A DNA stretch of 64,000 nt from Symbiodinium natans (lineage: Eukaryota; Sar; Dinophyceae; Suessiales; Symbiodiniaceae). This document shows, piece by piece, positions 20,434 through 30,010 of this stretch; within the stretch, counting starts at the first letter, position 1, and every line of letters starts with the position of its first letter. The DNA lies in NCBI GenBank assembly GCA_905221605.1, contig CAJNDS010001446.1:1106315-1170314 (forward strand). The letters run 5' to 3'. The translations under genes and the position numbers were made by a program. The notes below the pieces were generated by a model that saw only the letters and a list, made by a program, of their open reading frames with translations, was not told where the DNA came from and searched no databases.

Positions 20434-22231
20434 TCAGAAAACTAACTCTTCAGTGGCATCCCAAATGATGGGGTTTGCCAGTTTCGCCTCGGCAACAGCT
20501 TCTTCTTCATCACAGTTCACTTCAACGGAAACAGACGACCCATCTTTGTTGCGAACTTCAGTTGCACCTGTCACGGAAGCAACCCAAGACCAGTCATGCT
20601 GATAAGCTTCAGTTATAGCGGCAATTCTTTGCGCTTTGCCCAGTGGCTCAACGTCAGCTTCAGGATCAGGGCGCGCCATTTTCGACTTAGGCTCAGCGCC
20701 TCCTTCTTCAGCTGATCTCTTGGAGCCAGTGGGCGAACTCAAGGGTTCAACTTCAGCTTCACGTTCTTCAGACGCAGTTTGCGGCTGTGTCTCCAACACA
20801 TCATCCATTGGCTCTCTAGCCAGTCCAGGCGGTTCTTTCACTCTGCCAGTGGCTGTGAGATTTTGCGGCAAAACAAACTCAGTGATCGCATCTTTGCCTT
20901 CACCTTTTGGATCCCAAGGCAGTGCGCGGAACATTTGAACAATCTCCTTTTGCCATTGCAGTGAGGGTTGCAGTCGGCGGACAGTCCTCACTTTAGTGAC
21001 TCCATGTTCAGTTCCTATGATCACTTCGTCTGCTTCAGTATCTCGACCAAGCCACATGCCAGTTACCCAGGACGGGAATGCTTTGCGCGCAGCGTCCAGT
21101 CCAGTCAACTTTGCTTGCGCAACTTCGCAAAAGCAACACAGTCCTGAATTGTAGTCTCTCTGCCAACGACGCCAGTAGCTTGTGTGGCCATCCGCGTGTT
21201 CAAGATAGCGGTTCAGTAGAAACTGAGCATGCTTCACTGCCCACGGGAACAGTGCATGATCAGACGTCACTTCAACGCCAGTGCTTTCTTGAAGTTGCAG
21301 AAGGACAGTTCTCAGCTGCGCGTACAGCGTCCTCTGCATTCGGCCTACGCTGCCCATCGCCTGCTTGTGAGCAGTGGGCGCAGCGCGTGTGCTCATGCCA
21401 CCAAGCTCTTTGACAGTCGACAGAACTAGGTCCTTCAATGGGTTTTCCTTGTCGTACTGAAGGATACCAAATGTCCTGCCAGTTTCAAACACAAACTTCT
21501 TCAGCTCAGCCATTGCGTACGCACCACCTTTCTTGGCAGTTTGCTTGTCAGGTACAACAACAGCCATGCCAAAGCCAGTTTGCACGTCTGTGGCAGTCAA
21601 CACGGTTCTCAAGGGAAGCGACTTGTGCGTGCTGACATAACAGTAATCCACTTGGATCACAGGCTGTCGATCCACTTGCTTCAGTGAAGGGCCATGACGA
21701 CCTTTCGCCTGAACACAGTGCCGGCACCAATCTCTGAACGGCAGATGTGTCAGTTCATGGACACGTCTTTCTGCCTCAGTGGGTTCTTTAGGAACTTTGA
21801 GAGGCTTAGCCTTGTAGGCAGTCTCTCGAATCATTTCCTGAACCTCAAGGTTCGGTGCTCTTTCCAGTGGAACGAACAGACAGTATGACCCAGATCAGCT
21901 CTCGGTTCTTCACACTTCGTGACACTTCCATCAGCTTCAATCATGTCAGACCACAAATCCTGAAAACCAGTGTCGATACGAGACTCATCGGTCGAGGTCG
22001 TGAAGTAAGTGTAACGATCAGCCCACAGCTGGTCAGTTGACACTCTCTCCACATCTAAGGCCGTGGCGCAGTCCTCAGGATGAAAGGCGCAGCTCCTAGG
22101 CGTGTGTAACATGCGAATCCAGTACCTTGGCAATTTCAGCCAGTAATCACTCGTTCTAGGTTGACCAGTTAGAGGATCAGGGCTGTTGAAGAGCCGAACC
22201 AGTTCAGCCTGCATTTCGGGCCCGTGATACA
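20434..22231 (-). CDS. Integrase region of the Copia element, frame broken
   Basis: The first part (21831-22231, VYHGPEMQ...DYWLKLPRYWIRML) runs out of frame near 21890; the main part (20434-21834) continues as YCLFVPLERAPNLEVQEMIR when read back across the joint. The integrase has an HHCC zinc site (H26, H30, C37, C40 of the main frame), catalytic Asp at 63 (VIQVDYCYV) and 128 (LQYDKENP), but at the third catalytic position GSVGRMQRTL shows Gly164 where Glu is expected. A charged C-terminal region (from about 330) links to RT. Confidence 0.9.
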
Positions 22232-22525
22232 CTAAGCTTCGCAGTCGCGAAAGGCAGGCATCAGCTTCCGCAGTCTCGCCTCCTCGGCTCGAAACAGGCC
22301 TAGAGCGGGGCGGGCGGGCGGGAACAGTGGCAGAAGGGGTGGGCGGGAAAACGCAGTGACCGTGGGACCAGGGGCGTTCGGGGCGGTTCTCGCGCCAGTG
22401 CGCGGCGGAACGCGGTCAGTTTTACCACCACCAAAGAATTTCGTTTTGCCTTCGGGCAGTCGGGGGCTCTGTTTGCCCTGATGCCGCAACTCAGGTTTGT
22501 AACGCAGTTTGAAAAACACACTTAC
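22232..22525 (-). other. Spliceosomal intron inside the retrotransposon
   Basis: The sequence AAAG|GTAAGTGTG at 22525 is a perfect donor, and AAGCTTAG at 22232 an acceptor. Removing these 294 bases joins W-K-G-K to V-Y-H-G-P in frame, linking gag-protease to the integrase part. It is GC-rich and keeps the CAGT bias of the element, so it is native to the element. Confidence 0.8.
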
Positions 22526-24809
22526 CTTTCCAGCGGACAGTGTCCTGCGCAGTCTTGTCTGCCAGTTTGAGGAAATCAGCATCCCTCACTTCGACAGGCG
22601 AAGCTCCACCTCCATACAGTTTGGTGGTTACTCTTTCGCCAGTGAATCTTGACAGTGGGACAGGCAGGTCACGACACTGCTCTAGGGAGAACAGTCCCAT
22701 GCGCCATCGGTGATGATGTCGCGTCAGGGTCAAATTTCGCTCATCCAACTCCCAACAGTCTACTGCAGTAGCCAACAATTCATAAATCTTGGAGACATGA
22801 TCAATGCTGCAGTCTTGCACATCACACACTCCAGACAGTGGCATGTCCATGTCATCTTCGTTCAAGCTCTCCTGTAGCAGTTTCGGCAAATCTTTCACAC
22901 ATCGCTTGGCATCCTCAGCACAGTGATATGGAACCACAGTCGGATTGAGGTAAACCAGTGTGCCTTGCCGAACTATCGGGACAGGATCCTGATTCACAGC
23001 CAGCAATGCCATGAAATCTTTGCTCATGACAGTCCAGAAGCCTTGCAACAGTAGTCTGGACACACTGACCAGTGGGAAGGGTATGGACTTGCACACATAG
23101 AAATTGATGCACAGTGAGTGACCATTGCAATCGAGCTGAACAATTCTTCGACCCAGTATTTCAAGGGTTTTACCCGATATGCTTCGCAGTGCTGGAGCAT
23201 CATCATTCAGGGGAAGCAGTGGGTAATCATCAGCAAACCACTCAGGACAACAGTGAGCAGAAGCGCCAGAATCAAACAAGATCCAGCTTCTGTCAGTTAC
23301 ACCAGCTTTCATCTTGTCTACAGGTGTTGTTGTCTGCTCAGCTGCAGTTTCTGATGACATATTTCGGGGTAACTCATTCGGAAGTACAGGTTGACCAGTG
23401 GTCATTGTCGCTATCAAGAACAGTGAGGCTATGAACAGATTGCGAACAATGCCAGGTCTAGCAGTGCGAGAACTCCCAGCAGTCCTCGAAACTCGCGGAG
23501 AGTCCACTTTAGCGGGTTCCTCAGTGAACACAGCGGCAGCTGTGCCAGCAGGCTCCTTAGCATCAGTGACCTCAGTCACCGTGACCGTCGACGCTGCAGT
23601 CGTCGCAGCTGTGGAACTCTGCGCTGGCTCATGCCAGTGTCCTTGCCATTCGTCTTGCCAGTAGGATCCTCCAGACCAGTCATCATACCAGCCTTCATCC
23701 CATGAGCTCCAGTCTTCATACTCACCTAACGCGCCAACATACCATTCGTACTCACTCCAGTCGGCGTTCCACTCTTCTTCGTTCCATTCTTCTTCATTCC
23801 ATTCTTCAGTGACAGCTCCTACATTTTTCGCTTGAGGGCATTCTTTGCTCCAGTGGCCATGCGAACCACAAATAAAACATCCGTTTCCATTTCCTTTTCC
23901 TTTTCCTTTTCCTTTTCCTTTGCTCTTGCCTTTTCCTTTTCCTTTCCAGTTTCCTTTGTCACTTCCTTTTCCTTTCCATCCTTTCGCAGTTCCGAAACCT
24001 TTCTTTCCTTTGCCTTTGCCCTTTCCTTTTCCTTTCCAGTTTCCTTTCTTTCCTTTTCCTTTCCAGTTTCCTTTGTACCAACCTTTCAGTGCTCCGATAT
24101 CCATCGGCACTGGACCATCATTCCTTGCAGTACCTGCAGTACTTGGAACTAAGTGCCTACTCTTGTAGTATGACTGAATTGTTGCCAGTAAATCTTTCCA
24201 TGTGTGTATCTGCGAGACATTCAGTCTGAGATGCTGCTGCAGTGCTCCTTGCGTTTTGCGAATGAACAACGTGATCAGTAAATCATCCTGAACCAAGGCA
24301 CCAGTCGCCTTCTCGTGCCGGTTCTTCAGTACAATGAAGTCAGCCAAATCATTCTCGAAGTTGTCAGGCCTCAGTTTGAAATCCAGAATCTCGGTGAGGA
24401 GATTCAGTCCTTGGGACCGATTGGGCAGTGAAAACTGCTGATGCAGTCTTCGCCATACCTCAAAGCCATTCTCAGTGTCTTCTTGTCTGACAGTCGCTCT
24501 CGCAGCTCCCTCGGTTAACTGTGCCAACAGATAAAGCAGTTGACGACTGAACTCGATCAGTTTCATGTCTCGACTTGCATCGGTTCTTCGATTCCAGTCG
24601 ATCACATGTTCGTCTGTGACAGCTTCAGTTAGAACCTCGCATGCATCCATGAGCAGCTTGGCTTCAGGCTTGTACAGTCCTATGTACTTCTTCATTTGCC
24701 AGCTCCAATCCTCATACTTATCCAGTGACCCATCAAATGACGGTGGGGGGAACAGTTTCACTTCACCTCCGAGACCTCTTAGTTCAGGGGCAGAACCTAG
24801 TGAAGCCAT
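22491..24809 (-). CDS. Gag-protease polyprotein of the Copia element
   Basis: 772 codons from ATG at 24809. A Gag capsid-like region (1-230) is followed by a Lys/Gly-rich run of GKG repeats (250-306), a CCHC zinc knuckle (C311-F-I-C314, H319, C324), an acidic Trp-rich stretch (330-392), a short hydrophobic segment (456-468), and an aspartic protease with D-S-G-A-S at 513-517. These parts package RNA and mature the polyprotein. The unspliced frame runs to a stop at 22491; a GT donor at 22525 allows splicing into the integrase frame instead. Confidence 0.95.
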   Translation of the reverse strand: MASLGSAPELRGLGGEVKLFPPPSFDGSLDKYEDWSWQMKKYIGLYKPEAKLLMDACEVLTEAVTDEHVIDWNRRTDASRDMKLIEFSRQLLYLLAQLTEGAARATVRQEDTENGFEVWRRLHQQFSLPNRSQGLNLLTEILDFKLRPDNFENDLADFIVLKNRHEKATGALVQDDLLITLFIRKTQGALQQHLRLNVSQIHTWKDLLATIQSYYKSRHLVPSTAGTARNDGPVPMDIGALKGWYKGNWKGKGKKGNWKGKGKGKGKGKKGFGTAKGWKGKGSDKGNWKGKGKGKSKGKGKGKGKGNGNGCFICGSHGHWSKECPQAKNVGAVTEEWNEEEWNEEEWNADWSEYEWYVGALGEYEDWSSWDEGWYDDWSGGSYWQDEWQGHWHEPAQSSTAATTAASTVTVTEVTDAKEPAGTAAAVFTEEPAKVDSPRVSRTAGSSRTARPGIVRNLFIASLFLIATMTTGQPVLPNELPRNMSSETAAEQTTTPVDKMKAGVTDRSWILFDSGASAHCCPEWFADDYPLLPLNDDAPALRSISGKTLEILGRRIVQLDCNGHSLCINFYVCKSIPFPLVSVSRLLLQGFWTVMSKDFMALLAVNQDPVPIVRQGTLVYLNPTVVPYHCAEDAKRCVKDLPKLLQESLNEDDMDMPLSGVCDVQDCSIDHVSKIYELLATAVDCWELDERNLTLTRHHHRWRMGLFSLEQCRDLPVPLSRFTGERVTTKLYGGGASPVEVRDADFLKLADKTAQDTVRWKGKCVFQTALQT

Positions 24810-24837
24810 TCAAACAGTTTCGGGCACCTGGTTCTCA

Positions 24838-24856
24838 CCAGTGTGCTCCGCTACCA
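24838..24856 (-). promoter_or_regulatory. Primer binding site, initiator-Met tRNA type
   Basis: Directly after the 5' LTR the minus strand reads TGGTAGCGGAGC. This matches the complement of eukaryotic initiator tRNA-Met 3' ends (TGGTAGCAGAG) with one mismatch. Copia elements commonly use this tRNA. Confidence 0.6.
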
Positions 24857-25044
24857 TGAAAAGTTCGGTGGAGCAGTTTGGGATACACTTTCAGGTATCA
24901 CAACATTCACAGCAGTGAGCAGCTCATCAGTCACACTTGTTTCAGCACTTGAGCCTTGAGCCAAAGCAGTGACGACAGCTTTGGTCAGGTCAGGTCAGGC
25001 AGTGGATACTGCCAGGGCTCTAGAGGGAACAGTGTATTCTAACA
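24857..25044 (-). repeat. 5' LTR (element orientation)
   Basis: 188 bp, starts TGTTAGAATACACTG and ends CTTTTCA on the minus strand. It should carry the promoter and transcript start; no TATA-like box is evident. Confidence 0.95.
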
Positions 25045-25049
25045 CTCTA

Positions 25050-25112
25050 GGGCCATTCTGAACTTCGCGGACCTTGCGCTTGGCAACAGCAGCACCAGTA
25101 GCGGCAGTTCTG
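25050..25112 (-). CDS. Candidate exon at the retrotransposon insertion site
   Basis: The minus strand reads TAATGAAVAKRKVREVQNGP up to the target duplication. Without the element the frame would go on R-G-T-S-K-P. The element thus sits in or at the edge of this exon. Confidence 0.4.
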
Positions 25113-25439
25113 GGGTCCGGGGTCCGGGGTCTGGGGTCTGGGGTCTGGGGTTTGGGGTTTGGGGTTTGAGGTTTGGGCTGGAGGGTCGAAGGCTTTAGGG
25201 CTTCAGATGTCTTCATGGTTTAGAGTTTTAGGTTTTGGGGGGCTTAGGGCCTCTGCGGATTTAGGGCTTCGGGGCTTAGGCCTCTAAACATGTCAAGGTT
25301 GTAGGGCTTTAGGGTTCTTTGGTGGCCTTGAGGCCTTAAAGGGCTGTAAGGGGTTAGGGTTTAGGGTTTAGGGCACCCGAAAAGAGGGCTCTTAAGAGGG
25401 TTTAGGGCTTAGGCTTTCGGTTCAGGGCTTGGGGTAACC

Positions 25440-27155
25440 GTCTACGTGCTGCCACGAGGCCGATAACACCGGTCATCACCACCAGCCTCGGTGGCTCAAG
25501 GCTCTCCAAACCCTAAACCCTAAAACCCTAAACCCTAAACCCTGGACCCTAATTCCCTCTGCCGGAGGCTGCTTTTACCCTAAACCCTGAACCCTGAACC
25601 CTAAACCTCAAAACCCTAAACCCTAGAACCCGAACACCTAAACCCTCTTGTCTTTCTTGCACCCGGCTGCCGGAGCCTGAAGCACAGCTTCGCATTATAC
25701 ACCATTTATATGCCAAAAAGAGGCCCAACCAACGGCCTCAAGCCCTAAACCCTGAACCCTGAACCCTAAACCCTCAACCCTAAACCCTTTAATATCTGTT
25801 AGAGCCCCTTTCACACCTTGAGACCTACAGCCAACACAAGGACCTAAAGGACCTACGCCCTAAACCCTGAACCACCCTAAACCACCCTACACCACCCTAC
25901 ACCACCCTAAACCACCCTAAACCACCCTAAAACCACCCTAAACCACCCTAAACCACCCTAAACCACCCTAGACCCTAAACCCTAGACCAGGGACTTCTTT
26001 TCTGGGCGCCCCGGCACCGAGCGGAAGAGGAGACGCCTCCAACTGCGCCGCTGGTCGCGGAGGCAGCGGATCTTCCTCGGTCCGGGTTTGGGGTTTGGGG
26101 TTTGGGGTTTGGGGTTCGGGGTTCGGGGTTCGGGGTTTGGGGTTTGGGGTTTGGGGTTTGGGGTTTGGGGTTTGGGGTTTGGGGTTTGGGGTTTGGGGTT
26201 TGGGGTTTGGGGTTTGGGGTTTGGGTTTAGGGTCTAGGGTCTAGGGTCTAGGGTCTAGGGTTTAGGGTTTAGGGTTTAGGGTTTAGGGTTTAGGGTTTAG
26301 GGTTTAGGGTTTAGGGTTTAGGGTTCAAAAGCTTAGGGTCTGACGGATTTTCATTGGGTCGATAGGGTTTAGAAGGTTCATCGGTTTTATAGGGTTTGTG
26401 GAGTTTATAGGGTTTATGGGGTTTAGGGTTTAGGTTTAGGGGGTTTACAGAGTTCATAGGGTCCAGAGGGTCTAAGGGTACCTGAGATCGGGTCTGCCAC
26501 GAGCTCCCGATGCCAGGAGGGAGCCCTAAACCCTAAACCCTCAGCCCTAAACCCTAAGCCCTAAGCCCTAAACCCTAAACCCTAAACCCTAGCCCTAAAC
26601 CCTAAACCCTAAACCCTAAACCCTAAACCCTAAACCCTAAACCCTAAACCCTAAACCCTAAACCCTAAACCCTAAACCCTAAGAGGGATGCAAAGGGTGT
26701 TGGCGCGGGCCACCAGGGTCCAGGGCCCACGGGGATGCTCACTTCTGCAGGGTTCATCGGGCAGGTTTGGTGGCCGTATGAGAACTTTTTGACAAGCTTG
26801 CTTAGGATTACATAGGGGTTTGAGGGTAACAAAAAGTAAAGATTATGTTCAAACATACCCCCTGGTTCGAGGTGTGGCGTCTTGAGCTGCGGGTACTAGG
26901 TCCAGGTACACCCTAAACCCTAAACGCTAAACGCTAAAACCTAAACCCTAAATCCTAAACCCCGAACCCTAAACCCTAAACGCTAAAACCTAAACCCTAA
27001 ACCCTAAACCCTAAACCCTAAACCCTAAACCCTAAACATTAAACCCTAAACCCTAAACCCTAAACCCGAAGGCTCAACCTGAGTCCGAGCGGCGCTTCTG
27101 TAATCTGGTACAGCGGAAACAGCATCACGGGATACCTCGGTAAGGGATCGAAGGG
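25440..27155 (-). CDS. Candidate exons of one or more unknown genes
   Basis: Minus islands: about 27075-27150 (DPLPRYPVMLFPLYQITEAP then LGLR, with GT donor CAG|GTTGAG), 26690-26905 (open 70 codons, MFEHNLYFLLPSNPYVILSK, KKFSYGHQTCPMNPAEVSIP), 26472-26520 (LLASGARGRPDL, GT donor), 25988-26078 (TEEDPLPPRPAAQLEASPLP), 25655-25690 (APAAGCKKDK), 25440-25505 (PPRLVVMTGVIGLVAARRRL, a likely membrane helix). The second is long enough to be convincing. No family recognised. Confidence 0.4.
25862..25975. repeat. ACCACCCTAA tandem array
   Basis: About ten copies of a 10-11 bp unit that looks like a CCCTAAA heptamer enlarged by CACC. Confidence 0.9.
26085..26328. repeat. TTTGGGG array passing to TCTAGGG and TTTAGGG
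   Basis: About eighteen TTTGGGG units (with three TTCGGGG), then four or five TCTAGGG, then perfect TTTAGGG. The variants are in homogeneous blocks. Confidence 0.95.
26525..26683. repeat. CCCTAAA array
   Basis: About twenty units, the right two thirds perfect. Confidence 0.95.
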
Positions 27156-27162
27156 CTATATG

Positions 27163-27300
27163 GAGCAGGGTTTATATTACTGTTATTGGTGAGTGTATAT
27201 AAGGTTCTTTTTTAGTCTTGGTGAGTGTATATACCTGGTGTCCTTGTGGGGGTACAAGAAATATAAACCCTACTTCATATGGGCATTGCTAAAACACAAA
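27163..27300. mobile_element. TIR element AGGGTTTATATTA...AATATAAACCCT
   Basis: Ends AGGGTTTATATTACTG and AGAAATATAAACCCT are inverted. Inside, GGTGAGTGTATATA occurs twice. Confidence 0.65.
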
Positions 27301-28070
27301 GCTACAGCCCAGGAGTGTGTTAAGATTTTTTATTAATTAAGAAATGAGGGCCTGCACCCGCCACACATTTGAAAATCTAGGACCTCGCCCAAAGAAAAAC
27401 GCCGAAGAAGTATTAAAATTCTCTGTCGTATTTACCAAGAACCCACTAGAAGCTGTAAGCCTCAAACCCTCTAATCCCTTAAGCCCCGTAGTCTCAACCT
27501 AAAGCCTTTGCACGTTCAAGCCTGTAGAACGCCACCTCCCCTACTACTTAACTAAAACCCCCCAGCCCTCTGAGTCAAAAGCAAAAAAACGGACGGTTTG
27601 CTTGTAAACTGTGATGGAAACAATTGGGGGAATTTCCTTTTGTGGGGGGGGACCACGCTGGGGACAGCCACCTTCGTCCTCTCGGTTCCATCCTCGCATC
27701 ATGGCCAGCACGGCTCCTCGTTTTGAAGCTTGCGCGGCCTGAAAAGCACGAAACGCGGAGCCGCCCCACCTCCCTCCGGTCCAAAATCCCAGTCGCTTTG
27801 CTTGAAAACTTGAAAACCGTAATAGAAACAATTGGGGGAATTGCCTTTTGTGGGGGGGGACCGCACCGGGGACAGCCGCCTTCTTCCCTATACTCACCTC
27901 TACTCAACCCCTTGAATAAGAAATATATTTCAGGGTCTCGTTCAAACCTAACTTTCTTATTTCCATTTCGGGTTTTTAGAAATTTCGAAACCCTGGCTGA
28001 AAAAGGCAGATTTCTTATTAGAAGCCTCAGCCGTGCACCTGCTATGCCGCCAACGTTATGAAGGAGCGCC
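27300..28070. other. Region with an 80-bp direct repeat
   Basis: The segment ATGGAAACAATTGGGGGAAT followed by a poly-G run and GGGGACAGCCACCTTC (27596-27675) recurs with changes at 27795-27882. Between them the minus strand is open (FRAFQAAQASKRGAVLAMMR). Overlapping open frames on the minus strand reflect the duplication. No family recognised; 27300-27540 shows nothing. Confidence 0.4.
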
Positions 28071-28184
28071 CCCTCCCACGCTTAGGGCTCAATTGCGACC
28101 CGACAAACCGAAACCTCTAAGCCCTCCAACCTAGACGCCCTAAAGCCTTCAAGCTAAAGCCCCTGACGCCTCCTAAACCTCAGA

Positions 28185-28290
28185 AAGACGAAGCCGGGGC
28201 ACGTGAAAAAGATGCCCAGGCCTCGAAGCAATCAGGGTCAAGGGGGCTTTGCAGCACGAAGGTACATGTAGTTGGACCCAGGGTTGCAGG
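28185..28290 (-). CDS. Candidate exon
   Basis: The minus strand reads NPGSNYMYLRAAKPP or, in another frame, FVLQSPLDPDCFEAWASFSR. The frame is not decided. Confidence 0.25.
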
Positions 28291-28556
28291 GTTTAGGGTT
28301 AGGGTTTAGGGTTTGGGGTTTGGGGTTTAGGGTTTAGGGTTTGGGGTTTGGGGTTTAGGCTTTAGGTTTAGGGTTTAGGGTTTAGGGTTTAGGGTTTAGG
28401 GTTTAGGGTTTAGGGTTTAGGGTTTAGGGTTTAGGGTTTAGGGTTTAGGGTTTAGGGTGTAAAATTTAAGGTTTAGGGTTTAGGGTTTAGGGTTTAGGGT
28501 TTAGGGTTTAGGGTTAGGGTTTAGGGTTTAGGGTTTAGGGTTAGGTTTGGTCTTGG
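28290..28556. repeat. TTTAGGG array with TTTGGGG variants
   Basis: About 35 heptamers, one of the longest tracts. Confidence 0.95.
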
Positions 28557-28573
28557 GCCTTTCACCACACCGC

Positions 28574-28838
28574 TCACTGTCCCTCGTCGAGGCCCTCGCA
28601 GTAGAACAGCCGCAGGAAGGAGGTGATCTTGTTCTGTGGGATGTTGAAAGTTATCCTTAGCGCGGAGGCTTAGGGGTTTTGGGGTTCTTAGGATATGGGG
28701 GTTTACGATAATAAGGGGCCCCTAAAATAGGCCCAAATCGTAGGATTCCCTTATACTAAGGACCCCAATAAGGTACCTCTAATTTCGGAAACAACCTTCA
28801 TCCACAGAACTGGCACTCCCCCTTCTATTTCCTGGGCT
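28574..28838 (-). CDS. Candidate two-exon 3' end with a GA-AG intron
   Basis: Exon one (28800 to about 28836) reads AQEIEGGVPVLWM; exon two (28574-28655) reads ITFNIPQNKITSFLRLFYCE then GLDEGQ and TGA. The joint needs a GA donor (GAAGGTTG at 28799) and the AG at 28656, with frame kept. The 144-bp intron carries the GGTTTACGA...TCGGAAACC dispersed element. No family recognised, but sequence quality is high. Confidence 0.55.
28656..28799 (-). mobile_element. Intron carrying a GGTTTACGA...TCGGAAACC element
   Basis: On the plus strand it contains GGGGGTTTACGATAATAAGG and, at the other end, AATTTCGGAAACAACC; these ends are imperfect inverted repeats of about 20 bp. It is the clearest case of this dispersed family serving as an intron. 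Confidence 0.6.
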
Positions 28839-28839
28839 C

Positions 28840-28975
28840 GAAACCCTAAACCCTAAACCCTAAACCCTAAACCCTAAACCCTAAACCCTAAACCCTAAAC
28901 CCTAAACCCTCATCGCAAGCTTGAGGGATGACTGCAACCACGCCGCATGTCCTCGGTCTTCAGGCCTTAGCCGGG
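28840..28975 (-). CDS. CCCTAAA tract (28840-28908) and candidate exon (28920-28975)
   Basis: After GCTAAG the minus strand reads GLKTEDMRRGCSHPSSLR. Short, but composition is convincing. Confidence 0.35.
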
Positions 28976-29173
28976 TTTAGGGTTTAGGGTTTAGGGAGGT
29001 TTAGGGTTCAGGGTTTAGGGAGGTTTAGGGTTTAGGGTTCAGGGTTCAGGGTTCAGGGTTTAGGGAGGTTTAGGGTGTATAGGGTTTATAGGGTTTCGGG
29101 CTTAGGGGCTGAGGGTGCAAGCATTTAAGGGTTTCGGGTTCGGGGCTTGGGATGATTGACCTGGTCTCACAGA

Positions 29174-29237
29174 GGCCTACAAGAGGTCCATCGAGCCCCG
29201 AACCCCGAAAGCTCCTGCCGCGCCTAAGACCGCCTAG
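29174..29237 (+). CDS. Candidate terminal exon
   Basis: After TCACAG the plus strand reads AYKRSIEPRTPKAPAAPKTA and TAG. Confidence 0.35.
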
Positions 29238-29284
29238 GGTTTTGGGTTTGGGGTTTCGGGTTAAACGCTGGTTAAACTGATGGG

Positions 29285-30010
29285 CGCAGCTCGAAAACTC
29301 TGGGGCACTGGCCATAAGCGGCGTAGCCACACCTTGCAGAGCAGGCCGACTGGGAGGGCGCAAGAGAACATCTTCAGAAGACAAGGGGGTGGCGGGGGGC
29401 CGGGGCGAGGGCGACTGCCAACTACGAGAGGCACGGCGCTCTGCAAGTTCGATCAAGCTCCTCAAACCCGCCAGGTTGGCATCCCAAAGGTCTGCTTTAG
29501 GGTGCCGCCAAGGCGCATGCCAAAGGAGGCGAAGAGTATGCCAAGGATGAGCCTTCCCAAGCGCCATGCGGCTTGGAGATTCATGGTACAATGGTACCAA
29601 GGAAGGTGGGGAAGGGTGCCATTCAGGTTTAGGGTCTGCGGTTTAGGTCTTTTGGCTTTTGGCTTAGGGTTTAGGGTCCAGGGTTTAGGGTTTAGGGTTT
29701 AGGGTTTGTGGGTTCTCTTGGAGTTCATCCCCTAAATGCCTGGGATCGGGCAGCATGAGCATCGAAGCAAAGACTTCCGGTTCGGTCCAGTGTTCAGGTG
29801 GGGCTCTCGGGTCTTTAGATAACTGGCTGGTTCCTCGCAGGGAATGAGGGGAATGAGGTGCCTATGTACTCCCTTAAAAGGCATACATAGGCCCGAACTC
29901 CCTCATTCCCTACTGAGAACCACGAGGATAAGATTTCGAGGTTTTAAAGCTTTGTTCCTTCAGGGCTTTAGGAGACCATCGACTCAATGGCCTTCAAGGC
30001 TCTATGCGAC
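29285..30010 (-). CDS. Candidate exons of an unknown gene
   Basis: Minus islands: 29965-30010 (SHRALKAIESM with GT donor), 29715-29818 (PPEHWTEPEVFASMLMLPDP then RHLGDELQE), and 29285-29600, a long open stretch (WHTLRLLWHAPWRHPKADLW, DANLAGLRSLIELAERRASR). The second exon follows an introner (29836-29925) whose last bases match those of epimerase intron 4. The long exon is also open on the plus strand. Confidence 0.45.
29836..29930 (-). mobile_element. Introner-like copy (GGGAATGAGGGAA family)
   Basis: GGGAATGAGGGGAATGAGGT at the left and CTCCCTCATTCCCTACTGAG at the right are inverted. The family member at 37741-37884 is intron 4 of the epimerase gene. Confidence 0.65.

Larger units (their letters stand above)
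16702..25044 (-). mobile_element. Complete Ty1/Copia LTR retrotransposon, 8343 bp
   Basis: Two 188-bp LTRs (16702-16889, 24857-25044), each TG...CA, are flanked by the 5-bp target duplication CTCTA (16697-16701 and 25045-25049). Internal order on the minus strand is gag, protease, integrase, reverse transcriptase, RNase H, the Copia order. The LTRs differ at four positions seen by eye (about 98% identity), so the insertion is fairly young. No telomeric heptamers lie inside. The frame is broken at about 21890 and 20435, and the integrase lacks its catalytic Glu, so this copy may be non-autonomous. Confidence 0.97.

Noticed and set aside
22300-22582. Pro/Arg-rich frames between gag-protease and integrase
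   Set aside because: The segment is better explained as an intron with perfect splice sites and in-frame joining.
23832-24168. Plus-strand Phe/Pro/Ser-rich frames
   Set aside because: Antisense of the GKG-rich nucleocapsid part of gag.
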